A DNA stretch of 64,000 bases from Bradyrhizobium diazoefficiens (GTDB lineage Bacteria; Pseudomonadota; Alphaproteobacteria; Rhizobiales; Xanthobacteraceae), in assembly GCF_016616425.1 (NCBI RefSeq), contig NZ_CP067101.1, forward strand, positions 1,178,001 through 1,242,000, in the 5' to 3' direction. The position numbers and the translations under genes are program-made. Positions within the stretch are counted from its first letter, which is position 1; each line of letters begins with the position of its first letter. Shown in pieces: positions 28,277-37,921 of this stretch. A model generated the notes under the pieces. It ran no database searches and was not told the origin of the DNA. It worked only from the letters and a program-made list of their open reading frames with translations.

Positions 28277-28400
28277 CTCGAAAGACCCTCCGAGGCAATC
28301 TATGATTGAATAGAACGAATAGGGAACATAAAATTCAGGGGCCGTCAAGCGCGACGGCCGCCCAGATTGGTGATCGACAATCCGGTCGCCCGCGACTATA

Positions 28401-28418
28401 TATTTCGTATGCGAAATA
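28401..28418. promoter_or_regulatory. MarR-type operator overlapping the regulator's start codon
   Basis: TATTTCG and CGAAATA arms surround TATG, and the ATG at 28409 lies inside the centre. TTTCG/CGAAA palindromes are typical MarR-family sites. A TATATA-like -10 element sits just upstream at about 28397. Autorepression of the MarR/enoyl-CoA hydratase operon is expected. Confidence 0.6.
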
Positions 28419-28858
28419 AAACGGCCGACGCACGCCATCATCGGCTGGTCTATCTGCTGAGCGTCGCACAGCGCCGGTTGCAGCGCTGGATGGCCGCGCG
28501 ACCGGAAAACGAGGTGACGCCGGCGCAGGCGGGCCTGTTGTTCATTCTCGGCAGGCAGGACGGTGTGCTGATGGGCGAGGCGGGTGCAGCGCTCGACATG
28601 GGACCGGCCGGCATTTCCGGCCTCGTCGACCGCACGGAGGCCGCGAAATTGATCGAGCGGCGGGCCGATCGCGAGGACGGGCGCGCCTGGCGCATCTTTC
28701 TGACGCCGAGGGGACGCGCCGCGCTGGCGCGGGCGAAGGCCGGCGCGGCGGAGGTCAATGCGGCCCTGACGGAAGGATTTACAGCTGCGGAGATCGACAT
28801 CGTCGCGCGCTGGCTGACGAGCATTCAGGACAAGTTTCCAAGAGGAGCAGAGCAATGA
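28409..28858 (+). CDS. MarR-family transcriptional regulator
   Basis: This protein of about 149 residues has the MarR winged helix (EVTPAQAGLLFILGRQDG, LDMGPAGISGLVDRTEAAKL, RRADREDGRAWRIFLTPRG). ATG 28409 gives MRNKTADARHHR; a GTG at 28367 is a longer alternative. As the ATG lies within the operator, the message may be leaderless or the start slightly downstream. The stop overlaps the enoyl-CoA hydratase start (ATGA), so they are co-translated. Such pairs usually respond to an aromatic or acyl-CoA ligand; the ligand here is unknown. Confidence 0.85.
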   Translation: MRNKTADARHHRLVYLLSVAQRRLQRWMAARPENEVTPAQAGLLFILGRQDGVLMGEAGAALDMGPAGISGLVDRTEAAKLIERRADREDGRAWRIFLTPRGRAALARAKAGAAEVNAALTEGFTAAEIDIVARWLTSIQDKFPRGAEQ

Positions 28859-29625
28859 CCGAACACGTCCGGATCGACAACAACGGCGGAATTCTGACCG
28901 TTACGCTGGCGCGCCCCGACAAGAAGAACGCGCTGACGGATGCGATGTACGGCAAGCTCGCCGATACAATCGAATCTGCCGAGTTCGATCCGTCCGCGCG
29001 CGTGATCTTGATCCGCGGCGAGGGCGACATGTTCACTGCCGGCAACGACGTCGGCGAATTCGCCGCGGTCGCAGCCGGCAAGTCGGAAGGCAGCCGCAAC
29101 GTCGTCCGCTTCATCCAGTCGCTGGCGCGCTGCACGCGGCCGTTGGTCGCGGCGGTGCAGGGCCGCGCCGTCGGCGTCGGCACCACCATGCTGCTGCATT
29201 GCGACCTCGTCGTGCTCGCCGACAACGCGCAGCTGTCGACGCCTTTCGTCAGCCTTGCGCTGGTGCCGGAAGCCGCCTCCAGCCTGTTGATGCCGGCGCG
29301 GATCGGCTATGCCCGCGCCTACGAGATGTTCGCGCTGGGCGAGACCGTGCCGGCACAGGCCGCGCTGCAATGGGGCCTCGCCAACCGTGTGGTGCCGCTC
29401 GACGGGCTCGATGCCGAGGCGCTCGCGCTCGCGCAGCGCCTCGCCCGCCAGCCGGCCGGCGCCCTCACCGCCACCAAGCGCCTGATGCGCAACGGCGAAG
29501 CGCTGGTCGCGCAGATGCAGGCCGAAGGCGAGCAGTTCGCCCAGCGCCTGCGCACCGCCGAGGCACGCGAAGCGTTCACCGCCTTTGCCGAGCGCCGCCC
29601 GCCGGATTTCACCAGGGTCGCGTGA
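28855..29625 (+). CDS. enoyl-CoA hydratase/isomerase family protein
   Basis: This 256-residue crotonase-fold protein has the CoA-ester oxyanion motif AGNDVGEFAA and a second helix region with TTMLLHCDLVVLADNAQL and ALVPEAASSLLM, where the Glu is placed as in Delta3,Delta2-enoyl-CoA isomerases; the GG of classical hydratases is absent. Length is normal for the family. It is translationally coupled to the MarR gene upstream. Whether it hydrates or isomerises cannot be told by eye. Confidence 0.88.
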   Translation: MTEHVRIDNNGGILTVTLARPDKKNALTDAMYGKLADTIESAEFDPSARVILIRGEGDMFTAGNDVGEFAAVAAGKSEGSRNVVRFIQSLARCTRPLVAAVQGRAVGVGTTMLLHCDLVVLADNAQLSTPFVSLALVPEAASSLLMPARIGYARAYEMFALGETVPAQAALQWGLANRVVPLDGLDAEALALAQRLARQPAGALTATKRLMRNGEALVAQMQAEGEQFAQRLRTAEAREAFTAFAERRPPDFTRVA

Positions 29626-29747
29626 GGAAGAAGCGGCCAGCCGGGAGTGCAGCGGAAATACCCGGAGGTATTGATTAAAGTTTTAACCAAACATTGGCAC
29701 GTCGCGATGCAAGGTGACCTTCTTGTGAAGAGTAGGCCATTCGACCC

Positions 29748-31829
29748 ATGCCAATTTTTAAGAGATCGGTAAGCACGCTTCTCCTGGTCCTGATGGCCCT
29801 GCTCGCGGTGGGGGCACTGACCAGCACGGCGATCCAGATGGTCGGAGCCTTCGGCCGCTACAGCGACAGTCTGGAGACCGAACGGCTCGCGGCTGCCGAC
29901 AAGGCGATCTTCCATGGCGTGCTGTCCTTGCGAAACAACCGCGGCGATGCCCAGAGTGCGCTTCTCGGCGAGGACGATCCGCGCGCCAAGCTCGGTGCCG
30001 CCGAGAAGGCCGAGCAGGCCGGTTATGACGCTATCGTTGCGGCGCTCTCCACCGTCGAATTCGCTCGCCACGACGAGCTCGCGAGCACACTGAAGCAGCG
30101 CTGGAGCGAGGCCGCGCCGAAGTTCCAGCTGTTCTACGACGAGGCGAAACTGCCGCGCGGCGAACGCAAGATAGAGCGCACCGCGGCCTGGTACGATGCC
30201 GTCACCAAGGTGATCGAGACCGCCAATCTCGCGTCCACCGCGGTGTCGAACCGCGCCTGGATGAACGATCCCTTCATCGCCCGCATGATCCAGGCCCGCC
30301 GGCTCGCCTGGCAGGTGCGCGACCGCTACGGCGTCCAGTGCTCGACCTTGCGCCCGAACGTCAACACCTCCAAGCCGCTCGACGAGACCCAGAAGCAGAC
30401 CGTGGCCGGCTGGAACGGCATCGTCACGGCCGGCTGGACCGGCATGGCGGAGTTGCTGGCCGCGCCCGACGTGACCGCGGACCTGGTCAACACAGCGAAG
30501 GAGGCACGCGCCAAGACCGACGGCGTCCTCAAGCAGATCGGCAATCTCACCAAGAATTTCGACGGCAGCGGCCGTCCGGCGATGCCCGCTTCGGAATGGA
30601 ACGCGCTGTGCCAGTCGCCCTTTGCCTCCATCGTCGCGGTCGCGAACAAGGCCCTCGACCAGTCGATCGCGCGTGCCGAGACCGTCCAGCAAAAGGCACT
30701 CACCAACCTCATCGTGCAGTCGCTCGCGTTCCTGCTCGCGTTGGCCGTGACCGTGGCCGGCGTGTTCGTGGTGCGCAATCGCCTGGTCCGCCCGATTCGC
30801 GCCATTCTCGACGCCATCGCCCGCATCAGCGCGCGCGACTATGCGACGCCGGTGCCGCAATCCCGGCATCCCGACGAGTTCGGCACCATGGCCGCTGCAC
30901 TCGAAAGCCTGCGGGAGAGTGCGGCGACTGCGGAACGCCTGGGCCAGGAACGCGAATCGCAGCAGGCGCTCCAGCTTGCCCGCTCCGGCACCGTCGATTC
31001 CGCGTGCCGCAGCTTCGATGACGCCGTGCAGGCGGTCATCCAGAGTGTTGCTGCCTCGACGCGGGAGCTCGATGCAACCGCAACCGGCGTACGCTCGCTG
31101 GTCTCGCAATCGAGCAACCAGACCGCGGCGGTCTCGTCCGCCGCCGAGCAGGCCACCAACAATCTCGAGACCATCGCTGCGGCGACTGAAGAGCTCTCCG
31201 CATCCGTCGGCGAAATCTCCGCGCAGGTGCAGTCCAGCGCCCGCGAGGCCCGTGAAGCCGTGTCGCAGGCCGAGCAGACCAACGCGACGGTCGAGATCCT
31301 CGACCAGACCGCCAGCCGCATCGGCGAGGTCGTGAAGATGATCAACGCCATCGCCGGCCAGACCAACCTCCTTGCCTTGAACGCCACGATCGAAGCCGCG
31401 CGCGCGGGCGAGGCTGGCCGCGGCTTCGCCGTGGTCGCCGGCGAGGTCAAGAGCCTCGCGGCGCAGACGGCAACCGCGACGGAAGAGATCTCGCGCCAGG
31501 TCGAGGAGATCCAGGGCGCCACCGGCCAGGCCGTAACCGCCATCCGCGCGATCGGCGGCGCCATCAGCGGCATCGACGAGAAGATGACGGCGATTGCGGC
31601 CGCCGTCGAAGAGCAGCGCGCGGCGACCACCGAGATCTCCCGCAACTTCCAGCAGGCCGCGCAGGGCACCCGCGAGGTCACCGACACCATCGGTAGCGTT
31701 GCCAGGCTCAACCAGGAAACCGGCAACGCCGGCACGGTGTTGTCGGAATCCGTCAAGAAGATGTCGGCCGACGCCGACCGTCTCCGCGTCGCGGTCGAGG
31801 GCTTTTTGGGAGCCGTGAAGACCGCGTAG
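29748..31829 (+). CDS. methyl-accepting chemotaxis protein
   Basis: This 693-residue receptor has a first membrane helix (residues 8-30), a periplasmic sensor of about 290 residues, a second helix near 320-345 ([20 protein letters not shown]), a HAMP linker ([20 protein letters not shown]) and a cytoplasmic signalling coiled coil whose hairpin tip is [20 protein letters not shown]. No C-terminal NWETF-like pentapeptide is present. It signals to CheA/CheW and flagella. The sensor has two cysteines and no recognised ligand class, perhaps a helical-bundle type. It is flanked by unrelated genes, so the ligand is unknown. Confidence 0.92.
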   Translation: MPIFKRSVSTLLLVLMALLAVGALTSTAIQMVGAFGRYSDSLETERLAAADKAIFHGVLSLRNNRGDAQSALLGEDDPRAKLGAAEKAEQAGYDAIVAALSTVEFARHDELASTLKQRWSEAAPKFQLFYDEAKLPRGERKIERTAAWYDAVTKVIETANLASTAVSNRAWMNDPFIARMIQARRLAWQVRDRYGVQCSTLRPNVNTSKPLDETQKQTVAGWNGIVTAGWTGMAELLAAPDVTADLVNTAKEARAKTDGVLKQIGNLTKNFDGSGRPAMPASEWNALCQSPFASIVAVANKALDQSIARAETVQQKALTNLIVQSLAFLLALAVTVAGVFVVRNRLVRPIRAILDAIARISARDYATPVPQSRHPDEFGTMAAALESLRESAATAERLGQERESQQALQLARSGTVDSACRSFDDAVQAVIQSVAASTRELDATATGVRSLVSQSSNQTAAVSSAAEQATNNLETIAAATEELSASVGEISAQVQSSAREAREAVSQAEQTNATVEILDQTASRIGEVVKMINAIAGQTNLLALNATIEAARAGEAGRGFAVVAGEVKSLAAQTATATEEISRQVEEIQGATGQAVTAIRAIGGAISGIDEKMTAIAAAVEEQRAATTEISRNFQQAAQGTREVTDTIGSVARLNQETGNAGTVLSESVKKMSADADRLRVAVEGFLGAVKTA

Positions 31830-31952
31830 CCTCGCCTCATTCCGACGTCGTGCGTTCGGCATTGCCGCCGGTCCCCGCGGCGGGTACATCTGTGCCGCCT
31901 CGCCCTTCGAGCGCAGCGACAGACGTAAGACATATCAGGGATGGAGAGTTCG

Positions 31953-32891
31953 ATGCCGGTCACCCCACACAAGGTCCAGCGCCCCCATCGCGGCGTGTTC
32001 CCGGTCGCGCCCACCATCTTCGACGAGCGCGGCGAGCTCGACCTCGAAGGCCAGCGCCGCTGCATCGATTTCATGATCGATGCCGGCTCGAATGGCATCT
32101 GCATTCTCGCCAATTTCTCCGAGCAGTTCGTACTCACCGATGCCGAGCGCGAAACCGTGATGCATGCGGCGCTGGAGCATGTCGCGGGCCGGGTTCCCGT
32201 GATCGTCACCACCACCCATTTCAGTTCGGCCGTCTGCGCCGCGCGCAGCAAGCAGGCCGAGGCGGCGGGCGCCGCCATGGTAATGGTGATGCCGCCCTAT
32301 CACGGCGCGACCTTCCGGGTGCCGGAGAAGGGCATCGTCGAATTCTTCAAGGTGCTCTCGGGCGCGATCGACATTCCCATCATGATCCAGGACGCGCCGG
32401 TGGCCGGCACGCCGCTGTCGGTCGAGCTGCTGGCGCGGCTGGCGCGCGACTTCTCGAACATCCGCTATTTCAAGATCGAGGTGCCCTTCGCCGCCGCAAA
32501 GCTCCGCGGCCTGATCGAGGCGGGCGGCAAGGACATCGAGGGTCCGTGGGACGGCGAGGAGGCGATCACGCTGCTGGCCGATCTCGATGCCGGCGCCACC
32601 GGTGCAATGACCGGCGGGGGCTATCCCGACGGCATCCGCCAGATCGTCGATCCCTATTTCGCCGGCCAGCGCGAGGCGGCGAAGGCCGCTTACGAGCGCT
32701 GGCTGCCGCTGATCAACTACGAGAACCGCCAATGCGGCCTGATCGCCTGCAAGGTGATGATGCAGGCCGGCGGCGTGATCAAATCGGATGCCGTGCGCCA
32801 CCCGCTGCAGCCGCTGCATCCGGCGACGCGCGCGGGGTTGCTGGAACTCGCCAAGGAGCGTGATGCGCTGGCGCTGCGGTGGGGCAAGTAG
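31953..32891 (+). CDS. DapA-superfamily dehydratase, probably L-2-keto-3-deoxyarabonate dehydratase-like
   Basis: This protein of about 312 residues belongs to the class I aldolase/dehydratase superfamily, with the motif series ILANFSEQFVLTDAERE, VIVTTTHFSSAVCAA, MVMVMPPYHGATFRVPE and YFKIEVP with the Schiff-base Lys. These segments are like L-KDA dehydratase of the non-phosphorylated L-arabinose pathway. A start at 31953 has GGAG about six bases upstream; the ATG at 31941 is an alternative. No other arabinose-pathway genes are next to it, so the assignment is by sequence resemblance only. Confidence 0.8.
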   Translation: MPVTPHKVQRPHRGVFPVAPTIFDERGELDLEGQRRCIDFMIDAGSNGICILANFSEQFVLTDAERETVMHAALEHVAGRVPVIVTTTHFSSAVCAARSKQAEAAGAAMVMVMPPYHGATFRVPEKGIVEFFKVLSGAIDIPIMIQDAPVAGTPLSVELLARLARDFSNIRYFKIEVPFAAAKLRGLIEAGGKDIEGPWDGEEAITLLADLDAGATGAMTGGGYPDGIRQIVDPYFAGQREAAKAAYERWLPLINYENRQCGLIACKVMMQAGGVIKSDAVRHPLQPLHPATRAGLLELAKERDALALRWGK

Positions 32892-33101
32892 CGCCACTCT
32901 CTCGGCCCTGACGGGCTCTGCCCATTTCGGCCGTGGGCGTCGAATTAACGCGATTCTGCCGGTTTCCCGCAGCCCGGCGATGACGTATTGTACGCAGGTC
33001 AACCAGGCCTGCGGAGCATCAGGACATCGCGTAGCAGCACTTCATTGTGCCGTTATCCCGAGCCAGGTTGGCGCGAGCCGACAAAACAGGGAGGCAGTGC
33101 C

Positions 33102-34502
33102 ATGACGATGAGGCCGGATCCGACCTTTCACGCATCGCCCAAGCTTGCGATGGAAGCACCTGCGGAGAACTTTGCCTACACGCTGCTGCTCAGTCCGGAT
33201 TTCTCGAAGCCGGATGCGCTCGCGGTCATCGACGTCAAGCCGGGATCGCCGACCTACAGCCAAATCGTCCACACCGTGACGATGCCCAACAAGGGCGACG
33301 AGTTTCATCACTTCGGCTGGAATGCCTGCTCCTCCGCCTTGTCGCCGCTCGCCGGACATGCCTTCATCGAGCGGCGCTATCTCATCATTCCCGGGCTGCG
33401 CTCGTCGCGGATCTACATCATCGATACCAGGCCAGATCCGACGAAAGCCAAGATCCACAAGATCATCGAGCCCGAGGAAGTCTTCAAGAAGACCGGCTAC
33501 TCGCGGCCGCATACCATCCATTGCGGGCCGGACGGCATTTATGTGAGCACGCTGGGGGGTGGCGGCAAGGACGGCACCAACGGTCCTCCCGGCGTGTTCA
33601 TCATGGATTGCGAGACGTTCGAGGTCCTGGGACGCTGGGAGATCGACCGCGGTCCGCAGACGCTGCACTATGATTTCTGGTGGAACCTGCCGCGCGACTA
33701 CATGGTGACGAGCGAATGGGCGCTGCCGCCGCAGTTCGAGAACGGGATCGTCCCGGAGGACCTGCTGTCGAACAAGTATGGCCATCGTCTCCACTTCTGG
33801 GACCTGCGCGCACGGCGCAACGTGCAGACCATCGATCTTGGCGCCAATCATCAGATGGCACTGGAGGTGCGGCCCGCGCACGATCCGGTTCGCGAATACG
33901 GCTTCGTTGGCGTCGTGGTCGACACCACGAATCTTGAAGCATCGATCTGGACATGGTGGCGCGAAGGCGGAAAATTCCATGCCGAGAAGACGGCGACGAT
34001 CCCGCCCGAGCCGGCGCCAAAGGAGCAGCTCCCGCCGCTGCTGCAGGGATTTGGCGCCGTGCCGCCGCTGGTGACCGACATCGATCTGTCGATGGATGAT
34101 CAGTTTCTCTATGTCTCGTGCTGGGGCACCGGCGAAATGCGACAGTACGACGTCAGCGATCCGCGCAAGCCGAAGCTTGCGGGCTCCGTCCATATCGGCG
34201 GCATCGCGCGCCGCACGCCGCATCCAAATGGCAAGGCCTTTGCGGCCGGTCCGCAGATGGTCGAGATCAGCCGCGACGGCAGGCGCGTGTACTGGACCAA
34301 CTCGCTCTACTCCACCTGGGATGATCAGTTCTATCCCGATGGGGTTCCGGGCGTGGAGGTCATGGCCAATGCTGGTGGCAACGGCGGCCTCGAGCTCGAC
34401 AAGGACTACTTCGTGAGCTTCCCCGACGGATATCGTGCGCACCAGATCAGGCTGGAGGGCGGCGATTGTTCGACGGACTCCTTTTGCTACCCATCGGTCT
34501 AG
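33102..34502 (+). CDS. SBP56-type selenium-binding/methanethiol oxidase family protein
   Basis: The protein of 466 residues has the SBP56 signatures FHHFGWNACSS, RPHTIHCGPDGIYVSTLGG, YDFWWNLPRDYMVTSEWA and YVSCWGTGEMRQYDVSDP. The bacterial and human family oxidises methanethiol using copper held by His residues, several of which are visible (HHFGW, HTIH, LHFWD). RBS GGGAGG precedes ATG 33102. Its end overlaps the start of a membrane protein by 37 bases. Bacterial methanethiol oxidase is normally exported, but no signal peptide is seen here, so the location is unclear. Confidence 0.88.
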   Translation: MTMRPDPTFHASPKLAMEAPAENFAYTLLLSPDFSKPDALAVIDVKPGSPTYSQIVHTVTMPNKGDEFHHFGWNACSSALSPLAGHAFIERRYLIIPGLRSSRIYIIDTRPDPTKAKIHKIIEPEEVFKKTGYSRPHTIHCGPDGIYVSTLGGGGKDGTNGPPGVFIMDCETFEVLGRWEIDRGPQTLHYDFWWNLPRDYMVTSEWALPPQFENGIVPEDLLSNKYGHRLHFWDLRARRNVQTIDLGANHQMALEVRPAHDPVREYGFVGVVVDTTNLEASIWTWWREGGKFHAEKTATIPPEPAPKEQLPPLLQGFGAVPPLVTDIDLSMDDQFLYVSCWGTGEMRQYDVSDPRKPKLAGSVHIGGIARRTPHPNGKAFAAGPQMVEISRDGRRVYWTNSLYSTWDDQFYPDGVPGVEVMANAGGNGGLELDKDYFVSFPDGYRAHQIRLEGGDCSTDSFCYPSV

Positions 34503-35179
34503 ATTGGGGGTACGCGAGCCCGGCGCTTGGCTGGCTCTGGCTCGCTCTTGTGGCGAGCGGTCTCTACCACGGGGTCAATCCGGGGATGGGATGGCCGCTC
34601 GCCGTTTCGGCCGGGCTCATGGACAAGAGCCCACGCGCGCTGTTCCGTGCGTTGTGGGCCCTGTCGGTCGGCCATCTCGTGGCAACGCTTCTCGTACTGC
34701 TGCCATTCGCGTTGCTGCTCGTGCTGGCCGACTGGCAGCGTCCAATTCAGATCAGTGCGAGTCTTCTCGTCATCGCCTTCGGCCTCTATCGGTTGATCGC
34801 ACGGCGCCATCCCCGCGCGCTGGCACGAATTCCACCGACGCAATTGGCGCTCTGGTCGTTTGCCGTCGCCCTCGCTCACGGCGCCGCCTTGATGCTCGTG
34901 CCGATCTACCTCGGGCTCTGTCAGGCCTTCGAGCTCGATGCCGGCCATCAGGCCGCCGGCGAGCTGATGCAGGCAAGTCTCGGGATGGCGGTGCTGGTAT
35001 CTCTGGTGCACGTTGCCGCCATGATCGGCGCGGGCGGGTGTCTGGCGTGGCTGGTCTACCGCTATCTGGGATTGAGGTTTGTCTCGCGAAGCTGGTTCAA
35101 TCTGGATGCCATCTGGGCGACCAGCCTCATCGTGGTTGGCGTTGTGGCGCTCACTTTCAATCTCTCGCGCTGGCAGTGA
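34466..35179 (+). CDS. membrane protein partner of the SBP56 gene
   Basis: This 237-residue protein has about six hydrophobic helices and starts inside the SBP56 gene (overlap 34466-34502), so translation is coupled. An early motif SGLYHGVNPGMGWPLAVSAG has the HxxxPG pattern reminiscent of metal-transporter helices of the NiCoT/UreH type (HAxDxDH), but the match is weak. Helices continue with SVGHLVATLLVLLPFALLLV and FAVALAHGAALMLVPIYL. I cannot name the family. A role in supplying metal or moving a substrate for the SBP56 protein is a fair guess from position. Confidence 0.65.
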   Translation: MFDGLLLLPIGLDWGYASPALGWLWLALVASGLYHGVNPGMGWPLAVSAGLMDKSPRALFRALWALSVGHLVATLLVLLPFALLLVLADWQRPIQISASLLVIAFGLYRLIARRHPRALARIPPTQLALWSFAVALAHGAALMLVPIYLGLCQAFELDAGHQAAGELMQASLGMAVLVSLVHVAAMIGAGGCLAWLVYRYLGLRFVSRSWFNLDAIWATSLIVVGVVALTFNLSRWQ

Positions 35180-35182
35180 AGT

Positions 35183-35881
35183 CTACCGCCTCAAGGCCCA
35201 CTCGCCGACGATGCGGAAGCGCGCCTTGGCCTCGTCCTGCCTGAACAGCGCGATGCGGTCGATCTCGATCGCATCGAGCTTCAATGCCGCAAACCGCGCC
35301 CGCAGCATCTCCAGAATCGGCCTGCGCCGCTCCGCATCCAGCCGGCCCGTCAGCGTCATATGGAAGCGGAAGTCCTCCATGACGTAGGGGTAGCCCCAGC
35401 GGTCGAGATGGCCGCGCTGTCGTTCGCTCAGCTTTTCGGGTCTGCGCCGCGCGCGATCCTCTGCCGACAGAGCGGCGCGGAAGGAATCAAGATCGCGGAC
35501 GCAATCGGCGGCGAGCTGCTGCAGCGCCTCGACCGGCTCGGCTGGAATGACGGCGATGAAGCCGCTGATGGAGTCGACCACCGGCCGGACGACGGGAAGC
35601 GGCCGTGGCTTTCCGGCGAATGCCGCGCAGGCGGCCATCAGCTCGGCTTCCGTCTTGCCAGGCGCGAGCGCCATCGGCGCCTTCAGCGTGGCATGAAAGC
35701 CGTATTTGCGCGGATCCGCGCTGACGTCGCGCCAGTCCGGCGCAACGCGCAATGCGTCGGCGGGAAAGGCCAGTTCGTTGCCGGTGCGGGCATCGTAGCC
35801 GAGCAGCCCGGCGCCGAAATGGGAAAGGGCGCTGTCGCTGCCTGCGGCAAAATAGATCGCGTAGCGGGGGAAAGCTGTCAT
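35183..35881 (-). CDS. DUF1045 phosphonate-metabolism 2H phosphoesterase-like protein
   Basis: The 232-residue protein carries the paired 2H phosphoesterase motifs: YGFHATLKAP and, further on, FRFHMTLTG. These HxT residues catalyse cyclic phosphodiester hydrolysis in other family members. DUF1045 proteins sit next to phn genes in many alphaproteobacteria. No PhnP is encoded in this window, so this protein is a candidate for opening 5-phosphoribosyl 1,2-cyclic phosphate, the product of C-P lyase. It is 18 bases downstream of the PhnM-like gene and in its operon. Confidence 0.8.
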   Translation of the reverse strand: MTAFPRYAIYFAAGSDSALSHFGAGLLGYDARTGNELAFPADALRVAPDWRDVSADPRKYGFHATLKAPMALAPGKTEAELMAACAAFAGKPRPLPVVRPVVDSISGFIAVIPAEPVEALQQLAADCVRDLDSFRAALSAEDRARRRPEKLSERQRGHLDRWGYPYVMEDFRFHMTLTGRLDAERRRPILEMLRARFAALKLDAIEIDRIALFRQDEAKARFRIVGEWALRR

Positions 35882-35899
35882 CGTCCGAGCATAGCCGGT

Positions 35900-37093
35900 T
35901 TAGGCCGTGACGACAGCTTCGCGCGGCGCCGCCACTGCTGCGAGCAGCCGCGTCGCATCGGTGAGGTGCACGAGCTTGCCGCCTGATATCACCGCGACGA
36001 GCCGCGGCCGCAGCTTCACGCTGGCGTCGACCAGCAGAATGTCGGCCCGGCGCCCCTCGGCGAGCACACCGCGATCGGCGAGGCCGGTCGCGCGCGCCGG
36101 GCCGGCGGAGACGAGATTCCAGGCTTCCGTCAGCGGCAGCACGCCATCGACGGCGAGGCGGAACGCGGCAAGAAGCTGCGCGGGATAATAATAGTCCGAC
36201 GCCAGCACCGAGCAGAGCCCCTTGGCGATCATGTCGGATGCCCTGGTCCAGCCGGTGTGGCTGCCGCCGCGCACGACGTTCGGCGCGCCGTAGACGATGG
36301 CATCGCCGTGGCTCGCCGCCGCCTGCGCCGTCTCCTCGTTGATCGGGAACTCCGCGATGTCAGCGCCGAGCTCGCGAAACACCTGGCGCATTGCCGGCGT
36401 CGCGTCATCATGCGAGAGCATCCGCACCTCGGCGGCACGGGCCGCGGCGGCCAGCCGCGCAACCGAAGCCGGCACCTCGTCGGCGCGCGAGACCACGCGT
36501 TCGACCAGCCGGTCGAACGCCTCGCTCGACAGCCCGGTGCGCTCCACCATGCGGTTGCGCTTGCGCGGCTTCGCCATGTCGGCGACCGTGCCGTCCATAT
36601 GGTCGTTGAAGGCGAACAGGTCGACACGGCCTTCGGCCAGCCACTGGGCGATCTCGGCCTCGGCGTCGAGATTGTAGGTCTCGTGCCGCAGATGGAAGCG
36701 GGTGTCGGCGGCGAATTGCGGACGCTGCCGCTCGATTGCCTCCATCAGGCCGCGCGCATTATCGCTGCTGCGCAGGCCCGGCTCCCACGAACAGGTCGTC
36801 GCGTGAAACACCGTGGTGATGCCGTTGCTGATCGCCTGGCGGTCGCTGTCGGCGAGCGCAACGTCGATCGGGAAGTCGACGCCGGCGCGCGGCATCATCT
36901 GCCGCTCGAAGGCATCGCCGTGCAAATCGACGATGCCGGGCAGGATCAGCAGATTGCGTGCATCGATCGCCAGCCGCGCCCGGCCGCGAGAGGCGTCGAT
37001 CCCGGCGATATCCTGTCCGGACACCGCCAACGACGTCTCGACGAGGTCGGTGCCGATCAGGGCCCGGCCGCCTTCCAGGAATATGTCTGTCAC
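35900..37093 (-). CDS. phnM: PhnM-like amidohydrolase (divergent second copy)
   Basis: This 397-residue amidohydrolase resembles PhnM, which removes pyrophosphate from alpha-D-ribose 1-methylphosphonate 5-triphosphate. It has the metal motif [10 protein letters not shown], a second site RFHLRHE, and later [24 protein letters not shown] and LASDYYYP. Some conserved pieces differ from the copy at 47072-48235: LHTDHLEAHY is [10 protein letters not shown] and LMDHTPGQRQF is [12 protein letters not shown]. It may serve a different phosphonate ester or work only when the Pho operon is on. It overlaps the acetyltransferase gene by four bases. Confidence 0.85.
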   Translation of the reverse strand: MTDIFLEGGRALIGTDLVETSLAVSGQDIAGIDASRGRARLAIDARNLLILPGIVDLHGDAFERQMMPRAGVDFPIDVALADSDRQAISNGITTVFHATTCSWEPGLRSSDNARGLMEAIERQRPQFAADTRFHLRHETYNLDAEAEIAQWLAEGRVDLFAFNDHMDGTVADMAKPRKRNRMVERTGLSSEAFDRLVERVVSRADEVPASVARLAAAARAAEVRMLSHDDATPAMRQVFRELGADIAEFPINEETAQAAASHGDAIVYGAPNVVRGGSHTGWTRASDMIAKGLCSVLASDYYYPAQLLAAFRLAVDGVLPLTEAWNLVSAGPARATGLADRGVLAEGRRADILLVDASVKLRPRLVAVISGGKLVHLTDATRLLAAVAAPREAVVTA

Positions 37094-37749
37094 GCGATCG
37101 CGTTTCGCTTGCTGGCAGAAGGACTCGTCCGTGCTTCGTATGTCGAGAGGAAATCTTCAATCCCGAGCTTGCGGAAATCGGGCAGGGCTTCACGCAATTT
37201 GTCGTGATCCCAGTCCCACCAGGCGAGCTTCGCGAGCCGCCCGGCGACCTCTTCGGAGAACCGCCGCCGCACGATACGGGCCGGATTGCCGGCGACGATG
37301 GCGTAGGCCGGCACGTCCTTGGTGACGATGGCGCCGGCCGCGATCACCGCGCCGGTGCCGATGTTGCGGCCCGGCAGCACGATCGCACCGTGGCCAATCC
37401 AGACGTCGTGGCCGATATGGACGTGATGCCGGCGTCGCCAGTCGAAGAACCCGGCATCGTCGCTCTCGCCTTCGAAATAGGCGCTGGAGCGATAGGTGAA
37501 ATGCGCCTGGGTCGCGCGATGCATCGGATGGTTGCCGGGATTGATGCGCGTCATGGCCGCGATCGAGCAGAACTTTCCGATGGTGGTGTAGGTGATCTGC
37601 GAATCGTTCACGACATAGGAGTAATCGCCCATCGCGACTTCATGCAGGATGGTGCGCGCGCCGACCTCGGTATAGGCGCCGAGCCTGGCCTCATGCAGCT
37701 TGGCCGATGGATCGATGGTCGGCTGGACCGAAAGAAGTTTGGCGGCCAT
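37090..37749 (-). CDS. phosphonate-associated hexapeptide acetyltransferase
   Basis: The protein of about 219 residues is a left-handed beta-helix acetyltransferase ([73 protein letters not shown]), as in xenobiotic and DapH-type O/N-acetyltransferases. It uses acetyl-CoA; the acceptor may be an aminoalkylphosphonate, a job PhnO does elsewhere. The start at 37749 is preferred over 37815 because the Pho-like repeats at 37795-37823 would overlap the longer form. It is first gene of the operon with the PhnM-like and 2H genes. Confidence 0.78.
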   Translation of the reverse strand: MAAKLLSVQPTIDPSAKLHEARLGAYTEVGARTILHEVAMGDYSYVVNDSQITYTTIGKFCSIAAMTRINPGNHPMHRATQAHFTYRSSAYFEGESDDAGFFDWRRRHHVHIGHDVWIGHGAIVLPGRNIGTGAVIAAGAIVTKDVPAYAIVAGNPARIVRRRFSEEVAGRLAKLAWWDWDHDKLREALPDFRKLGIEDFLSTYEARTSPSASKRNAIA

Positions 37750-37794
37750 GTTGCATCCGGAGCGCGAGGGCGGGCATTCCTCTTCGAGCGGCTT

Positions 37795-37823
37795 GATGAC
37801 AATGTCATGACGCAATGATGACG
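37795..37823 (-). promoter_or_regulatory. Pho-box-like triple direct repeat
   Basis: On the minus strand GTCAT occurs three times at an exact 11-base period (GTCATcattgc, GTCATgacatt, GTCATc). PhoB sites are TGTCA direct repeats with this period. It lies about 46 bases before the acetyltransferase start and in the gap upstream of phnC, so it fits phosphate control of one or both operons. Confidence 0.55.
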
Positions 37824-37921
37824 GGGATGGGCTGTGCAGGATCGCCGCACTGCAACGTCCTTGTCACACAAGTGTTAAGCGCCGGCGTTAGCGGTGGGCT
37901 GCAGTTACTCTGGAGCCCTGC

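Noticed and set aside
29319..31889. A minus-strand open frame of 856 codons opposite the chemotaxis receptor
   Set aside because: Shadow of the receptor gene and of the enoyl-CoA hydratase end; composition is Gly/Arg/Leu-rich with no motif.
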